Source: Roseateles violae
GTDB taxonomy: Bacteria > Pseudomonadota > Gammaproteobacteria > Burkholderiales > Burkholderiaceae_C
DNA: 64,000 nt
Assembly: GCF_030410485.1 (NCBI RefSeq)
Contig: NZ_JAUHHC010000004.1
Span: forward strand, 62,001 to 126,000
Reading direction: 5' to 3'
Positions 45,413 through 53,744 of this stretch are shown one piece after another. The first letter of the stretch is position 1; each line of letters begins with the position of its first letter. A program made the position numbers and the translations under genes. The notes under the pieces are model-generated. The model saw nothing but the letters and a program-made list of their open reading frames with translations. It made no database searches and was not told the origin of the DNA.

Positions 45413-46188
45413 TGGACCAGCTCGCCTTCAGCCAGATCGTCGTGGGCCTGAGCGCGCTGTGGTGGCCGTTCTGCCGCGTGCTGGCCTTCCTCAGCGCCGC
45501 GCCGCTGCTGGGCGACCATATGCTGCCGGTCACCGTGCGGGTGCTGCTGGCGCTGGTGCTGGCCGTCGCGCTCTTGCCGGCGTCCAGCCACACGGCGCAG
45601 ACGATCAACCCGATGTCGCTGCAGGCCATCGTCGCCACCGCCGAGCAGGCGCTGCTGGGCTTCGCGCTGGGCCTGGCCTTCCATCTGGTCGTGGCGGTGA
45701 TCACGGTGCTCGGTTTCCTGCTGTCCTCGCAGCTAGGCCTGGCGATGGCGGTGATGAACGATCCGATGAACGGCTCCTCCTCGGACGTGATCTCGGGCCT
45801 GCTGAACGTGCTCTGCATGCTGGTGTTCTTCGCCGTCGACGGGCACCTGCTCCTGACCGGCGTCGTCGGCGCCAGCTTCAAGGCCTGGCCGGTCGGCGCC
45901 GGCCTGGCGCAGCTGTCGATGCAGACGCTGGTCTACAACATCGCCTGGGTGTTCTCGGCCGCCCTGCTGCTGGCGCTGCCGGTGATCTTCTCGACCCTGG
46001 TCGTGCAGATCGGCATGGGCTATCTGAACCGGGTCGCGCCCAGCCTCAATCTGTTCTCGCTGGGCTTCGCCCTGGTCACGCTGTTCGGCCTCTTCATGCT
46101 GACGCAGCTGCTGGCCTCGGTGCCCGAGCATTACCTGCAGCTGACGAACCGGGTGCTGGAGATGATCGAAAGGGATCTCCATGGCTGA
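45412..46188 (+). CDS. fliR: flagellar type III export gate protein FliR
   Basis: 258 residues, about six membrane helices. FCRVLAFLSAAPLLGDHMLP, SLQAIVATAEQALLGFALGL, LGLAMAVMNDPMNGSSSDVI and PVIFSTLVVQIGMGYLNRVA are FliR motifs. It overlaps flhB by 8 nt. Confidence 0.95.
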   Translation: MDQLAFSQIVVGLSALWWPFCRVLAFLSAAPLLGDHMLPVTVRVLLALVLAVALLPASSHTAQTINPMSLQAIVATAEQALLGFALGLAFHLVVAVITVLGFLLSSQLGLAMAVMNDPMNGSSSDVISGLLNVLCMLVFFAVDGHLLLTGVVGASFKAWPVGAGLAQLSMQTLVYNIAWVFSAALLLALPVIFSTLVVQIGMGYLNRVAPSLNLFSLGFALVTLFGLFMLTQLLASVPEHYLQLTNRVLEMIERDLHG

Positions 46189-47305
46189 GCAGGGCAGCGG
46201 CGACAAGACCGAGAAGCCTTCACAGCAGAAGCTGAAGAAGGCCAAGGAGCAGGGCCAGGTCGTGCGCTCGCGCGATCTGGCCACCGCCGTCGGCGTGCTG
46301 CTGAGCCTGAAGCTACTGCTGGTGCTGATGCCCGGCTATCTGGACGACTTCGCCGCCCTCTTCCAGCTCGCCTATGCGCCGCTGGACAGCGAGGGCGCGC
46401 TCGACAATCTCGGTTCGACCCTGCTGATGGACGCGCTGCTGCTGGTCGTGAAGATGGTCGCGCCGCTGGCCATCGTGCCGGCCGCCGTCGTCCTCAGCTC
46501 GCTGCTGCCGGGCGGCTGGGTCTTCAGCAGCGCCAACTGGGCACCCAAGTTCGGCCGCCTGAGCCCGGTGGCCAATCTGGGCCGGCTGTTCGCGGCCAAG
46601 CATTTCAGCGAGCTGGCGCAGTCGATCCTGAAGGTCGGCTGCCTGCTGCTGGCGCTGGCCCATGTCGCGCAAAGCATGTCGGTCGGCTATGTGGCGCTGC
46701 AGGGGATGAGCCTGGACCGCGCGCTGCTGGCCGGCGCCGACATGATGGTGTCGGCCGTGATGAGCCTGGCCGCCGTATTCCTGCTGTTCGCGCTGATCGA
46801 TGTGCCGCTGCAGAGCTTCTTCTTCCTGCAGGGCCAGCGCATGAGCAAGCAGGAGGTCAAGGAAGAGCACAAGAGCCAGGAAGGCAGCCCCGAGGTGCGC
46901 CAGCGCATCCGGCAGCTGCAGCGCGCGCTGTCGCGGCGCGGCGTGCGCCAGGCCGTGCCCGGCGCCGACGTCGTGATCGTCAACCCCGAGCACTACGCCG
47001 TCGCGCTGAAGTACGACGAGAAGCGCGCCGAGGCGCCCTTCGTGCTGGCCAAGGGCGTCGACGAAATGGCTCTCTATATCCGCGAGGTCGCGAAGGAACA
47101 CCAGGTGCAGGTGCTGACCCTGCCGCCCCTGGCCCGCGCGATCTACAACAGCAGCCAGGTGCGGCAGCAGATTCCCGCCTCGCTCTACAAGGCCGTGGCC
47201 CAGGTGCTCGGCTATGTGATGCAGCTGCAGGCCTTCCGCCGCGGCGCCCGAACCAGCGAGCCACCGCTGCCGACCGATCTGCCGGTGCCCGCCCATCTGA
47301 CCTGA
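46181..47305 (+). CDS. flhB: flagellar export specificity switch protein FlhB (NPEH variant)
   Basis: 374 residues. N-terminus DKTEKPSQQKLKKAKEQGQV, four membrane helices, then the cytoplasmic part with QRMSKQEVKEEHKSQEGSPE and VIVNPEHYAVALKYDEKRAE. The autocleavage site of FlhB is normally NPTH; here residues 268-271 read NPEH, with Thr replaced by Glu. The rest of the switch domain (FVLAKGVDEMALYIREVAKE; LARAIYNSSQVRQQIPASLY) is intact. GAAAGG lies before the start. Confidence 0.94.
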   Translation: MAEQGSGDKTEKPSQQKLKKAKEQGQVVRSRDLATAVGVLLSLKLLLVLMPGYLDDFAALFQLAYAPLDSEGALDNLGSTLLMDALLLVVKMVAPLAIVPAAVVLSSLLPGGWVFSSANWAPKFGRLSPVANLGRLFAAKHFSELAQSILKVGCLLLALAHVAQSMSVGYVALQGMSLDRALLAGADMMVSAVMSLAAVFLLFALIDVPLQSFFFLQGQRMSKQEVKEEHKSQEGSPEVRQRIRQLQRALSRRGVRQAVPGADVVIVNPEHYAVALKYDEKRAEAPFVLAKGVDEMALYIREVAKEHQVQVLTLPPLARAIYNSSQVRQQIPASLYKAVAQVLGYVMQLQAFRRGARTSEPPLPTDLPVPAHLT

Positions 47306-47312
47306 CGACCGT

Positions 47313-49403
47313 ATGAATTACCTGCAACGCCTTGCCGCCGAGATGCGCCGCCACCGCATCGCCAGCCCGCTGTTCCTGATGGCCATCCTGGCCATGGTGA
47401 TCCTGCCGCTGCCGCCGGTGCTGCTGGACGTGCTGTTCACCTTCAATATCGTGCTGGCCCTGGTCGTGATCCTGGTCAGCGTGAACAGCAAGCGGCCGCT
47501 GGACTTCTCGGTCTTCCCGAGCATCATCCTGGCGACGACGCTCTTGCGGCTGACCTTGAACGTCGCCTCGACCCGGGTCGTGCTCTTGCACGGCCATGAG
47601 GGCACCCATGCGGCCGGCCAGGTGATCGAATCGTTCGGCAATGTCGTCATCGGCGGCAACTTCGTCGTCGGCCTGGTCGTCTTCATCATCCTGATGGTGG
47701 TGAACTTCATCGTCGTGACCAAGGGCGCCGAACGGATCTCCGAGGTCTCGGCCCGCTTCACCCTGGACGCCCTGCCCGGCAAGCAGATGGCGATCGACGC
47801 CGACCTGAACGCCGGCCTGATCAACCAGGAGAAGGCGCAGCAGCGCCGCAAGGATGTCGGCGCCGAGGCCGACTTCTACGGCGCGATGGACGGCGCCAGC
47901 AAGTTCGTGCGCGGCGATGCGATCGCCTCCATCCTGATCCTCTTGATCAATATGGTCGGCGGCGTCGCGATCGGCGCCTTCATGCACGACCTGTCCTTCG
48001 CCGACGCCTTCCGCCAGTACGCGCTGCTGACGATCGGCGACGGTCTGGTCGCGCAGATCCCGGCGCTGCTGCTGTCGGCGGCCGCCGCCATCATCGTCAC
48101 CCGCATCAGCGATGCCGGCGATGTCGAGGACCAGATCGGCGAGCAGCTGCTGGCCTCGCCGACGGTGCTCTATGGCGCCGCCGCCGTGATGGTGGCGCTG
48201 GCCGTGATCCCCGGCATGCCGACGCTGACCTTCCTCGGCTTCGCCGCCGTGCTCGGCTTCGTCGGCTGGCGCATGGGCTCGCGCCTGGACAAGCCGGCCG
48301 TGCCGCCACCGAGCTTCGAGGCCGCGCTGCTGACCGAGGCGACGCCGGAGCTCGACTGGCGCGCGCTGCCGGTCGTCGAGCCGCTGGCCGTCGCGGTCGG
48401 CTACAAGCTGGTCGCGCTGGTCGACCCGGCCCAGGGCGCACCGCTGTTGAAGCGCGTCAAGGGCATGCGCCAGTCGCTTAGCGAAACGATGGGCCTCTTG
48501 CTGCCGGCGATTGCCGTGCGCGACGATCTGTCGCTGAAGCCGACGCAGTACTCGATCCTGCTCAGCGGCAGCGTCGTCGCCCAGGCCGAGGTCTATGCCG
48601 ACCGGCTGATGGCGATCGCCTCGGCCCAGGTCTATGGCGAGCTGGACGGCATCCCCGGCCTCGATCCGGCCTATGGCCTGCCGGTGATCTGGATCGAGAC
48701 GGCCAACAAGGCCCATGCGCTGGGCCTCGGCTATCAGGTCGTCGACGTGCCCAGCACCATCGCCACCCATCTGTCCAAGGTGATCCGCGACCAGCTGCCC
48801 GAGCTCTTGCGCTTCGAGGACATCTCGGCCCTGCTGGAGCGCCTGGCCGCGCTGTCGCCCAAGCTCTCGGCCGCGCTGGAGAAGGCCTACAACCCCAGCC
48901 AGCTGCTGAAGATCCTGCGCCTGCTGCTGGCCGAGGGCGTCGCGATCAAGGACATCGTTCCGATCGCCAGCACCCTGCTGGACAACGTCGAATCGACCAA
49001 GGACCCGATCCTGCTGGCGGCCGAGTTGCGCTGCACGCTGCGGCGCCAGATCGTCTCCGGCCTGTGCGGCCCGACCGGCGGCATGAACGTGTTCAACCTC
49101 GGCAACGAGCTGGAGAACCTGCTGCTCGGTTCGCTGAACCAGGCGCGTCAGGGCAGCGCCAAGATCGCGCTGGACAGCTTCCCGGTCGATCCGCAGCTGC
49201 TGAGCCAGCTGCAGCAGCATATGCCGGCGGCCCGCGACGCGATGAAGAGCAAGGGTGGCGGCGCGCCGCTGCTGCTGGTGACGCCGCAGATCCGCCCGCT
49301 GCTGGCCCGCTATGCCCGCCTGTTCGCGCCGGGCCTGCATGTGCTGTCCTACAACGAGGTGCCCGAGCAGCGCGAGATCAATGTGATCGGCTCGCTGGGC
49401 TGA
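47313..49403 (+). CDS. flhA: flagellar type III export protein FlhA
   Basis: 696 residues, full length. Membrane part with FTFNIVLALVVILVSVNSKR and the conserved FHIPEP-region equivalent DFSVFPSIILATTLLRLTLN, AERISEVSARFTLDALPGKQ and FYGAMDGASKFVRGDAIASI; the cytoplasmic half includes ATHLSKVIRDQLPELLRFED. Last plus-strand gene of the fliM block; no flhF/flhG follow. Confidence 0.96.
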   Translation: MNYLQRLAAEMRRHRIASPLFLMAILAMVILPLPPVLLDVLFTFNIVLALVVILVSVNSKRPLDFSVFPSIILATTLLRLTLNVASTRVVLLHGHEGTHAAGQVIESFGNVVIGGNFVVGLVVFIILMVVNFIVVTKGAERISEVSARFTLDALPGKQMAIDADLNAGLINQEKAQQRRKDVGAEADFYGAMDGASKFVRGDAIASILILLINMVGGVAIGAFMHDLSFADAFRQYALLTIGDGLVAQIPALLLSAAAAIIVTRISDAGDVEDQIGEQLLASPTVLYGAAAVMVALAVIPGMPTLTFLGFAAVLGFVGWRMGSRLDKPAVPPPSFEAALLTEATPELDWRALPVVEPLAVAVGYKLVALVDPAQGAPLLKRVKGMRQSLSETMGLLLPAIAVRDDLSLKPTQYSILLSGSVVAQAEVYADRLMAIASAQVYGELDGIPGLDPAYGLPVIWIETANKAHALGLGYQVVDVPSTIATHLSKVIRDQLPELLRFEDISALLERLAALSPKLSAALEKAYNPSQLLKILRLLLAEGVAIKDIVPIASTLLDNVESTKDPILLAAELRCTLRRQIVSGLCGPTGGMNVFNLGNELENLLLGSLNQARQGSAKIALDSFPVDPQLLSQLQQHMPAARDAMKSKGGGAPLLLVTPQIRPLLARYARLFAPGLHVLSYNEVPEQREINVIGSLG

Positions 49404-49431
49404 GGCCCGGTCAAGGCCGCGGCAACAGGCC

Positions 49432-50481
49432 CTATGCCGCCTGCAGGACGCCGGCGATCTCGGCCGCCGCGCGAAACAGCGCATTGCTGCTGCCATGCGA
49501 GATGCCACGGCTGTGCTGCTCCTGCGGCAGCGGCGGCAGCAGCGGCGGCGTCGCGCTGAGCTGGCAATGCCGCAGCGGCAGCGGCACGGCGGCCAGCGCG
49601 GCGGCGACGCGCGGCAGCAGGGCGCGCATCTGCTGCAAGGTCTCGGCCTTCTCGGCCGAGAAGTGGATCAGCAGGCCCTGCTGCCATTGCAGCAGCACAT
49701 GCAGCCAGTCGCCATTCAGGCTCAGCACCAGGCCCAGGCGCAGGCCCTCGCCCGGCTCGTCGGCCGCGAAGGCCTGCTGTTCGGGCGCCGCCTCGTCGGG
49801 CGGCGGCTCCTCGTCCTGATGCGGCGTCGTCACCGGCCAGATCGGCGCCTGCGGGCTCAGCAGGCGCAGCAGCAGGGCCTGGCCGTTCCAGCCCAGCAGC
49901 TGGATCGGCGCCGGCGCCGCCTCAGCGGCCGCCAGTGCCGCGGCGCCGCCGGCCGGCAGCTCCGCCGCCTGGGCCGAGCGCGCCGGCGGGCCGCCGCGCT
50001 GCAGCTCGGCCAGCACCTGCTCGCGCCATTGCCCGGCCAACGTGGCCAGGCTGGCCGGCGCGGCCTTGGGCGGGGCGGCCGCGCGCAAGCGCAGCTGCAA
50101 CCAGGCCTGATCGGGGCGCAGCGCGGCGATATCGTCCTGCGCCGCCGCCGCGGCCTGCCCAGGCGCCGAGGCTTGCGACGGCATTGGCGTGGCGGCGCTC
50201 TTCAGTGCCGCGCCAGCGCGCTCGAGCAGCTGCAGTTCCAGCTTCGGCTGGGTCGCCAGCACGCGCAGCAGCAGTTCCTCGCCGGCGCCGGCCGTGCCCG
50301 CCGGCAGCGGCAGCCGCAGCCCGCGGCCGTCGCTGGCCAGCAGCTCGCCCTGTGCACCGGCCTCGACCAGCATGCGCAGCAGCTCGCCGACCTGCGCCGG
50401 CGCCGGGCCGACATCGGGCTGCCAGGCCAGGATGGGCCGGACGGCGGAAATGGCGCCGAGCGCGTTGAGCGGGTTGGACAT
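49432..50481 (-). CDS. FliK-like hypothetical protein with flagellar-type promoter
   Basis: 349 residues, convergent with flhA. Ala/Pro/Gln-rich, with a C-terminal folded region (LRLGLVLSLNGDWLHVLLQW, IHFSAEKAETLQQMRALLPR) that loosely resembles FliK-type C-terminal domains. It is not a copy of the nearby fliK. Start ATG (MSNPLNALGA) has no ribosome-binding site and lies only 10 bases after a sigma-28-like -10 box, implying a leaderless or nearly leaderless mRNA. Probable flagellar exported protein; name uncertain. Confidence 0.6.
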   Translation of the reverse strand: MSNPLNALGAISAVRPILAWQPDVGPAPAQVGELLRMLVEAGAQGELLASDGRGLRLPLPAGTAGAGEELLLRVLATQPKLELQLLERAGAALKSAATPMPSQASAPGQAAAAAQDDIAALRPDQAWLQLRLRAAAPPKAAPASLATLAGQWREQVLAELQRGGPPARSAQAAELPAGGAAALAAAEAAPAPIQLLGWNGQALLLRLLSPQAPIWPVTTPHQDEEPPPDEAAPEQQAFAADEPGEGLRLGLVLSLNGDWLHVLLQWQQGLLIHFSAEKAETLQQMRALLPRVAAALAAVPLPLRHCQLSATPPLLPPLPQEQHSRGISHGSSNALFRAAAEIAGVLQAA

Positions 50482-50491
50482 GGTGATGAAC

Positions 50492-50520
50492 AAGGCGACC
50501 GCGGTCGGATCGAACTTAAT
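50492..50520 (-). promoter_or_regulatory. sigma-28-like promoter for the FliK-like gene
   Basis: ATTAAGTT, 13-base spacer, GTCGCCTT. Same spacing as the flgK, fliD and flagellin sites; one mismatch in the first box. Confidence 0.66.
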
Positions 50521-50700
50521 GCCGCCCACGATACCGGACAGGCAGCTTTGAAGAGCGAGAACTATGTGGACAAAGCCCCCCGCTTCGCGCCGTCGGGTAC
50601 CCCTGGCCCTGCCGATAATCGATCCAGCATCGTCGCGGCCCTGCGCCCGCGGCCCCTGCTTCACCCGCGCGAAGCGCCCAGAATCACCCCTTCTTCCGCC

Positions 50701-51924
50701 ATGACGTCATCTCCACTGGTCAGCATCTGCATCCCGACCCACAAGCGCGCCCGCTATCTGGAATCGCTGCTGTTCAGCCTGGCGGACCATTTCGCGGCCA
50801 TGCCCTATAGCTGCGAGATCGTCATCGCCGACAACGCCTCGCCCGACCAGACCCAGCAGGTCGTGCAGGCCTTCATGGACCGGCTGCCGATACGCTATAT
50901 CCGCCACCCCGAGAACATCGGCGGCTTTCCGAACGTGCAGTTCGTGATGCAGCAGGCCCGCGGCCGCTACATCGTCTATCTCGCCGATGACGACAGCCTG
51001 CTGATCGAGCAGGTCGCCGAGGCGATTGCCAAGATGGAGGCCGACCCGGACATCGCCGTGCTGTACGCGCCCTGGATGCTGTTCGATCTCGTCGCCGACC
51101 AGCCGCAGGGCCAGTTCTACACGATTCCGCAGGATCTGCGCATCGAGCGCGGCCAGCACAAGGAGCTGCTCGACCATCTGCTGAGCCACCACATCTTTCC
51201 CGAGGTGCAGATCGTCCGCCGCGAGGTGCTGCAGCGCGTGATGCCGCGCATCAACGAGCATGCCTTCTTCGCCTTCGTCCATGCCGCCGACTATCTGAAT
51301 CAGGGCGCGGTGCTGATCCAGCAGCAGCCCTTCTATGTCGCCATCACCGACTACTTCGCCGACGACGTGCGCGAGCAGCTCGGCAACCAGGAGGTCGAGT
51401 ACGCCTGGGATCGCTATCGCGGCGGTCTCGACTATGTGCTCGCACAGGCCGGCCAGCAGGTCAGCCCGACCGAGCGCAGCGAATTGCAGGCGCGCATCCA
51501 GCAGATGATCGCGGTGCGCATGTCGGTGGCGATCCGCCTGCGCTATCTCGGCGGCAAGAACCCGGTCGACACCCATGTGATCGCGCTGCGCCTGCGCGGC
51601 ATGGGCTACGAGAACCTCTGCCCGGTGCCGATCTCGCAACTGGCGACCGAGGCGGCGCTGTACTTCCTGCTCAACGACACCGAGCTGACGCGCGGCATCG
51701 GCGAGATCGTCTGCGTCGGCGAGTTCGACGGCGATCTGCAGAACTTCCTGAGCCGCAACAGCCCGCTGCCGCTGCGCTTCCTGCCCCAGCCGCCGGCGCT
51801 CGACGCGCTGCGCGACACGCTGGTGTTCGCACGCAATGGGCATCAGCTCGCCTCGAGCTACGACGGCGAACGGCACCTGCGCGTCGTGATCGAGAAGGAG
51901 CTGATGGCGAGGTTTCCGAAGTGA
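50701..51924 (+). CDS. family-2 glycosyltransferase
   Basis: 407 residues. The N-terminal 240 residues are a GT-A fold: PLVSICIPTHKRARYLESLL, EIVIADNASPDQTQQVV and the DxD-like YIVYLADDDSLLIEQ. The C-terminal 150 residues have no family I recognise. It would transfer a nucleotide sugar in the cytoplasm. The stop overlaps the following methyltransferase as GTGA. Likely modifies the same glycan as the convergent operon, but could serve lipopolysaccharide. Confidence 0.85.
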   Translation: MTSSPLVSICIPTHKRARYLESLLFSLADHFAAMPYSCEIVIADNASPDQTQQVVQAFMDRLPIRYIRHPENIGGFPNVQFVMQQARGRYIVYLADDDSLLIEQVAEAIAKMEADPDIAVLYAPWMLFDLVADQPQGQFYTIPQDLRIERGQHKELLDHLLSHHIFPEVQIVRREVLQRVMPRINEHAFFAFVHAADYLNQGAVLIQQQPFYVAITDYFADDVREQLGNQEVEYAWDRYRGGLDYVLAQAGQQVSPTERSELQARIQQMIAVRMSVAIRLRYLGGKNPVDTHVIALRLRGMGYENLCPVPISQLATEAALYFLLNDTELTRGIGEIVCVGEFDGDLQNFLSRNSPLPLRFLPQPPALDALRDTLVFARNGHQLASSYDGERHLRVVIEKELMARFPK

Positions 51925-53087
51925 GCACGACGACGGCGCCGCGCTGCCCGCTGTGCGGCGGCCGCGAACTCGACACCTTTGTGCGCCGCGCCCGCCAGCC
52001 GGTGCACCAGAACCTGCTGGCCGACAGCGCCGAGGCCGCCCGCGGCGTCGCGCGCGGCCAGCTCGATATGAGCGTGTGCTGCGCTTGCGGCTTCGTCTTC
52101 AACAGCGCCTTCGATGCCGGCCTGCTGTCCTATGGCGCGCAGTACGACAACACGCAGTCCTGCTCGGCGCATTTCGAGGCCTATCTGGACGGCCTGGTGC
52201 GCGATCTGGTCGAGCGCTGCGGCGTGCGCAACAGCCGCATCGTCGAGGTCGGCTGCGGCAAGGGCGAATTCCTTCGCAAGCTGGTCAGCTACCCCGGCGC
52301 CCGCAACACGGGACAGGGCTTCGACCCCAGCTATCTGGGCCCGGCCAGCGATCTGGACGGCCGGCTGCAGTTCCACACCCGTTTCTACGATGCCGACTGC
52401 GCCGACGTGCCGGCCGATGTCGTCATCTGCCGGCATGTGATCGAGCACGTGGCCGAGCCGTTGCCGCTGCTGCGCTCGGTCCATGCGGCGCTGGCCCAGG
52501 CCGGGCAGCCCCGGGTGTTCTTCGAGACCCCCTGCGTCGACTGGATCCTGCGCAACCAGGTCGTCTGGGACTTCTTCTACGAGCATTGCTCGCTGTTCAG
52601 CGCCTCGACCCTGGGCCAAGCCTTCGAACGCAGCGGCTTCAAGGTCGAACGGGTCGACCATGTCTTCGAGGGCCAGTATCTGTGGCTGCAGGCCAGCCGC
52701 GAGCCGGCGCCGCCGAGTCCTGGCGACGGCCGGACACTGGAACTGGCGCGCGCCTATGGCCGCGCCGAGGCGCAGCTGCGACAGCGCTGGCAGCAGCGGC
52801 TGGCCGAGCGACCCGGCCGCATCGCGCTCTGGGGCGCCGGCGCCAAGGGCGTCACGCTGGCCAATCTGGTCGACCCGGAACGCCGGCTGATCGCATGCGT
52901 CGTCGACGTCAATCCGAACAAGCAGGGGCGCTTCCTGCCCGGCACCGGCCATCCAATCGTCGCGCCGGCCGAGCTGGCCCGCCATGGCGTCGATGCCGCC
53001 GTGCTGATGAACCCGAACTACCGCCAGGAGAACCTGGCGCTGCTGGCGGCGCTGGGCTCCAAGGTCGAGCTGCTCGACTGGCAGTGA
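51921..53087 (+). CDS. class I SAM C-methyltransferase-like protein
   Basis: 388 residues in three parts: N-terminal zinc-type cysteine pairs (CPLCGG at 10-15 and CCACGF near 53-58), a SAM-binding core (RIVEVGCGKGEFLRKLVSYP) with VVICRHVIEHVAEPLPLLRS, and a C-terminal domain (IALWGAGAKGVTLANLVDPE, NPNKQGRFLPGTGHPIVAPA). This is the layout of TylCIII-type sugar C-methyltransferases, shared with the second methyltransferase in this locus, but the core differs. GTG start coupled to the GT2 gene. Confidence 0.82.
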   Translation: MSTTTAPRCPLCGGRELDTFVRRARQPVHQNLLADSAEAARGVARGQLDMSVCCACGFVFNSAFDAGLLSYGAQYDNTQSCSAHFEAYLDGLVRDLVERCGVRNSRIVEVGCGKGEFLRKLVSYPGARNTGQGFDPSYLGPASDLDGRLQFHTRFYDADCADVPADVVICRHVIEHVAEPLPLLRSVHAALAQAGQPRVFFETPCVDWILRNQVVWDFFYEHCSLFSASTLGQAFERSGFKVERVDHVFEGQYLWLQASREPAPPSPGDGRTLELARAYGRAEAQLRQRWQQRLAERPGRIALWGAGAKGVTLANLVDPERRLIACVVDVNPNKQGRFLPGTGHPIVAPAELARHGVDAAVLMNPNYRQENLALLAALGSKVELLDWQ

Positions 53088-53105
53088 CGGCGTCTCGGTC
53101 GAGCT

Positions 53106-53744
53106 TCAGTCGATGAAGTAGTCGCGCCAGACCTCGCGCCGCGCCGGCTTGAACAGCGGCCGCCCCTCGGGGCCGGGCAGCACATAGCAGTCGCCCGGCG
53201 TGTCGGTGTCGACCAGGCAGACGCCCGGCGCGATGACCGTGTTGGCGCGCACATGGCAGCGCCCGATCACCATCGCGTTCGGGAACAGCACGATGTGCGA
53301 GTCGAGCCGCGGCCGTTCGCCGCCGATCTTGCGGCCGACCGTGCAGCCCTGGTGCAGCATCAGGTGCGAGCCATAGCCGGCCTTGGCCAGCACGATGCCC
53401 GGCGTGTGGCCCAGCATGAAGACCTCGGGCAGGGCCAGCTCGTAGAACAGCTCCAGGCCGTGCAGGGCCTTGTTGAGCAGGAACAGGCGGGTCGCCGTCG
53501 CGCCGTCGCCGAGCTGCATGCCGACCTCGTTCGACAGGTAGTACAGAAAGCTCGCGTACTGGCCCGAGACCAGCGGATCGAAGCCCGATTGCCAGGCACG
53601 CACCCGCGCGACGCAGGCCTGCGTGCGCGCCAGCGCCTGCGGCAGCGCCGCCTGCAAGACGCCCAGGCTCGGATGTCCGTCCGGATAGAAGTTCTGCAGC
53701 TGGCGGGCGACGAAACCGGCCAGCTCGGGCGCCGCCACCGTCAT
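53106..53744 (-). CDS. serine-acetyltransferase-like left-handed beta-helix acetyltransferase
   Basis: 212 residues. The N-terminal half is helical, as in CysE (KALHGLELFYELALPEVFML), and the C-terminal half has hexapeptide repeats: GHTPGIVLAKAGYGSHLMLH, QGCTVGRKIGGERPRLDSHI, NAMVIGRCHVRANTVIAPGV. It transfers acetyl from acetyl-CoA. At the end of a sugar operon it more likely acetylates a nucleotide sugar or glycan than serine. Coupled to the upstream gene by ATGA. Confidence 0.8.
   Translation of the reverse strand: MTVAAPELAGFVARQLQNFYPDGHPSLGVLQAALPQALARTQACVARVRAWQSGFDPLVSGQYASFLYYLSNEVGMQLGDGATATRLFLLNKALHGLELFYELALPEVFMLGHTPGIVLAKAGYGSHLMLHQGCTVGRKIGGERPRLDSHIVLFPNAMVIGRCHVRANTVIAPGVCLVDTDTPGDCYVLPGPEGRPLFKPARREVWRDYFID

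Noticed and set aside
49404-49431. Possible terminator between convergent flhA and FliK-like genes
   Set aside because: GC-rich but no clear stem followed by a T run.
46980-49508. Very long minus-strand open frame opposite flhA
   Set aside because: Antisense shadow of flhA with Gln/Arg/His-rich low-complexity translation and no ribosome-binding site.
50611-50618. GCCGATAA, an exact classic sigma-28 -10 box, upstream of the GT2 glycosyltransferase gene
   Set aside because: No TAAAG-like -35 at the proper distance (about 11 bases further up), and its form differs from the six sites that do occur before flagellar genes.
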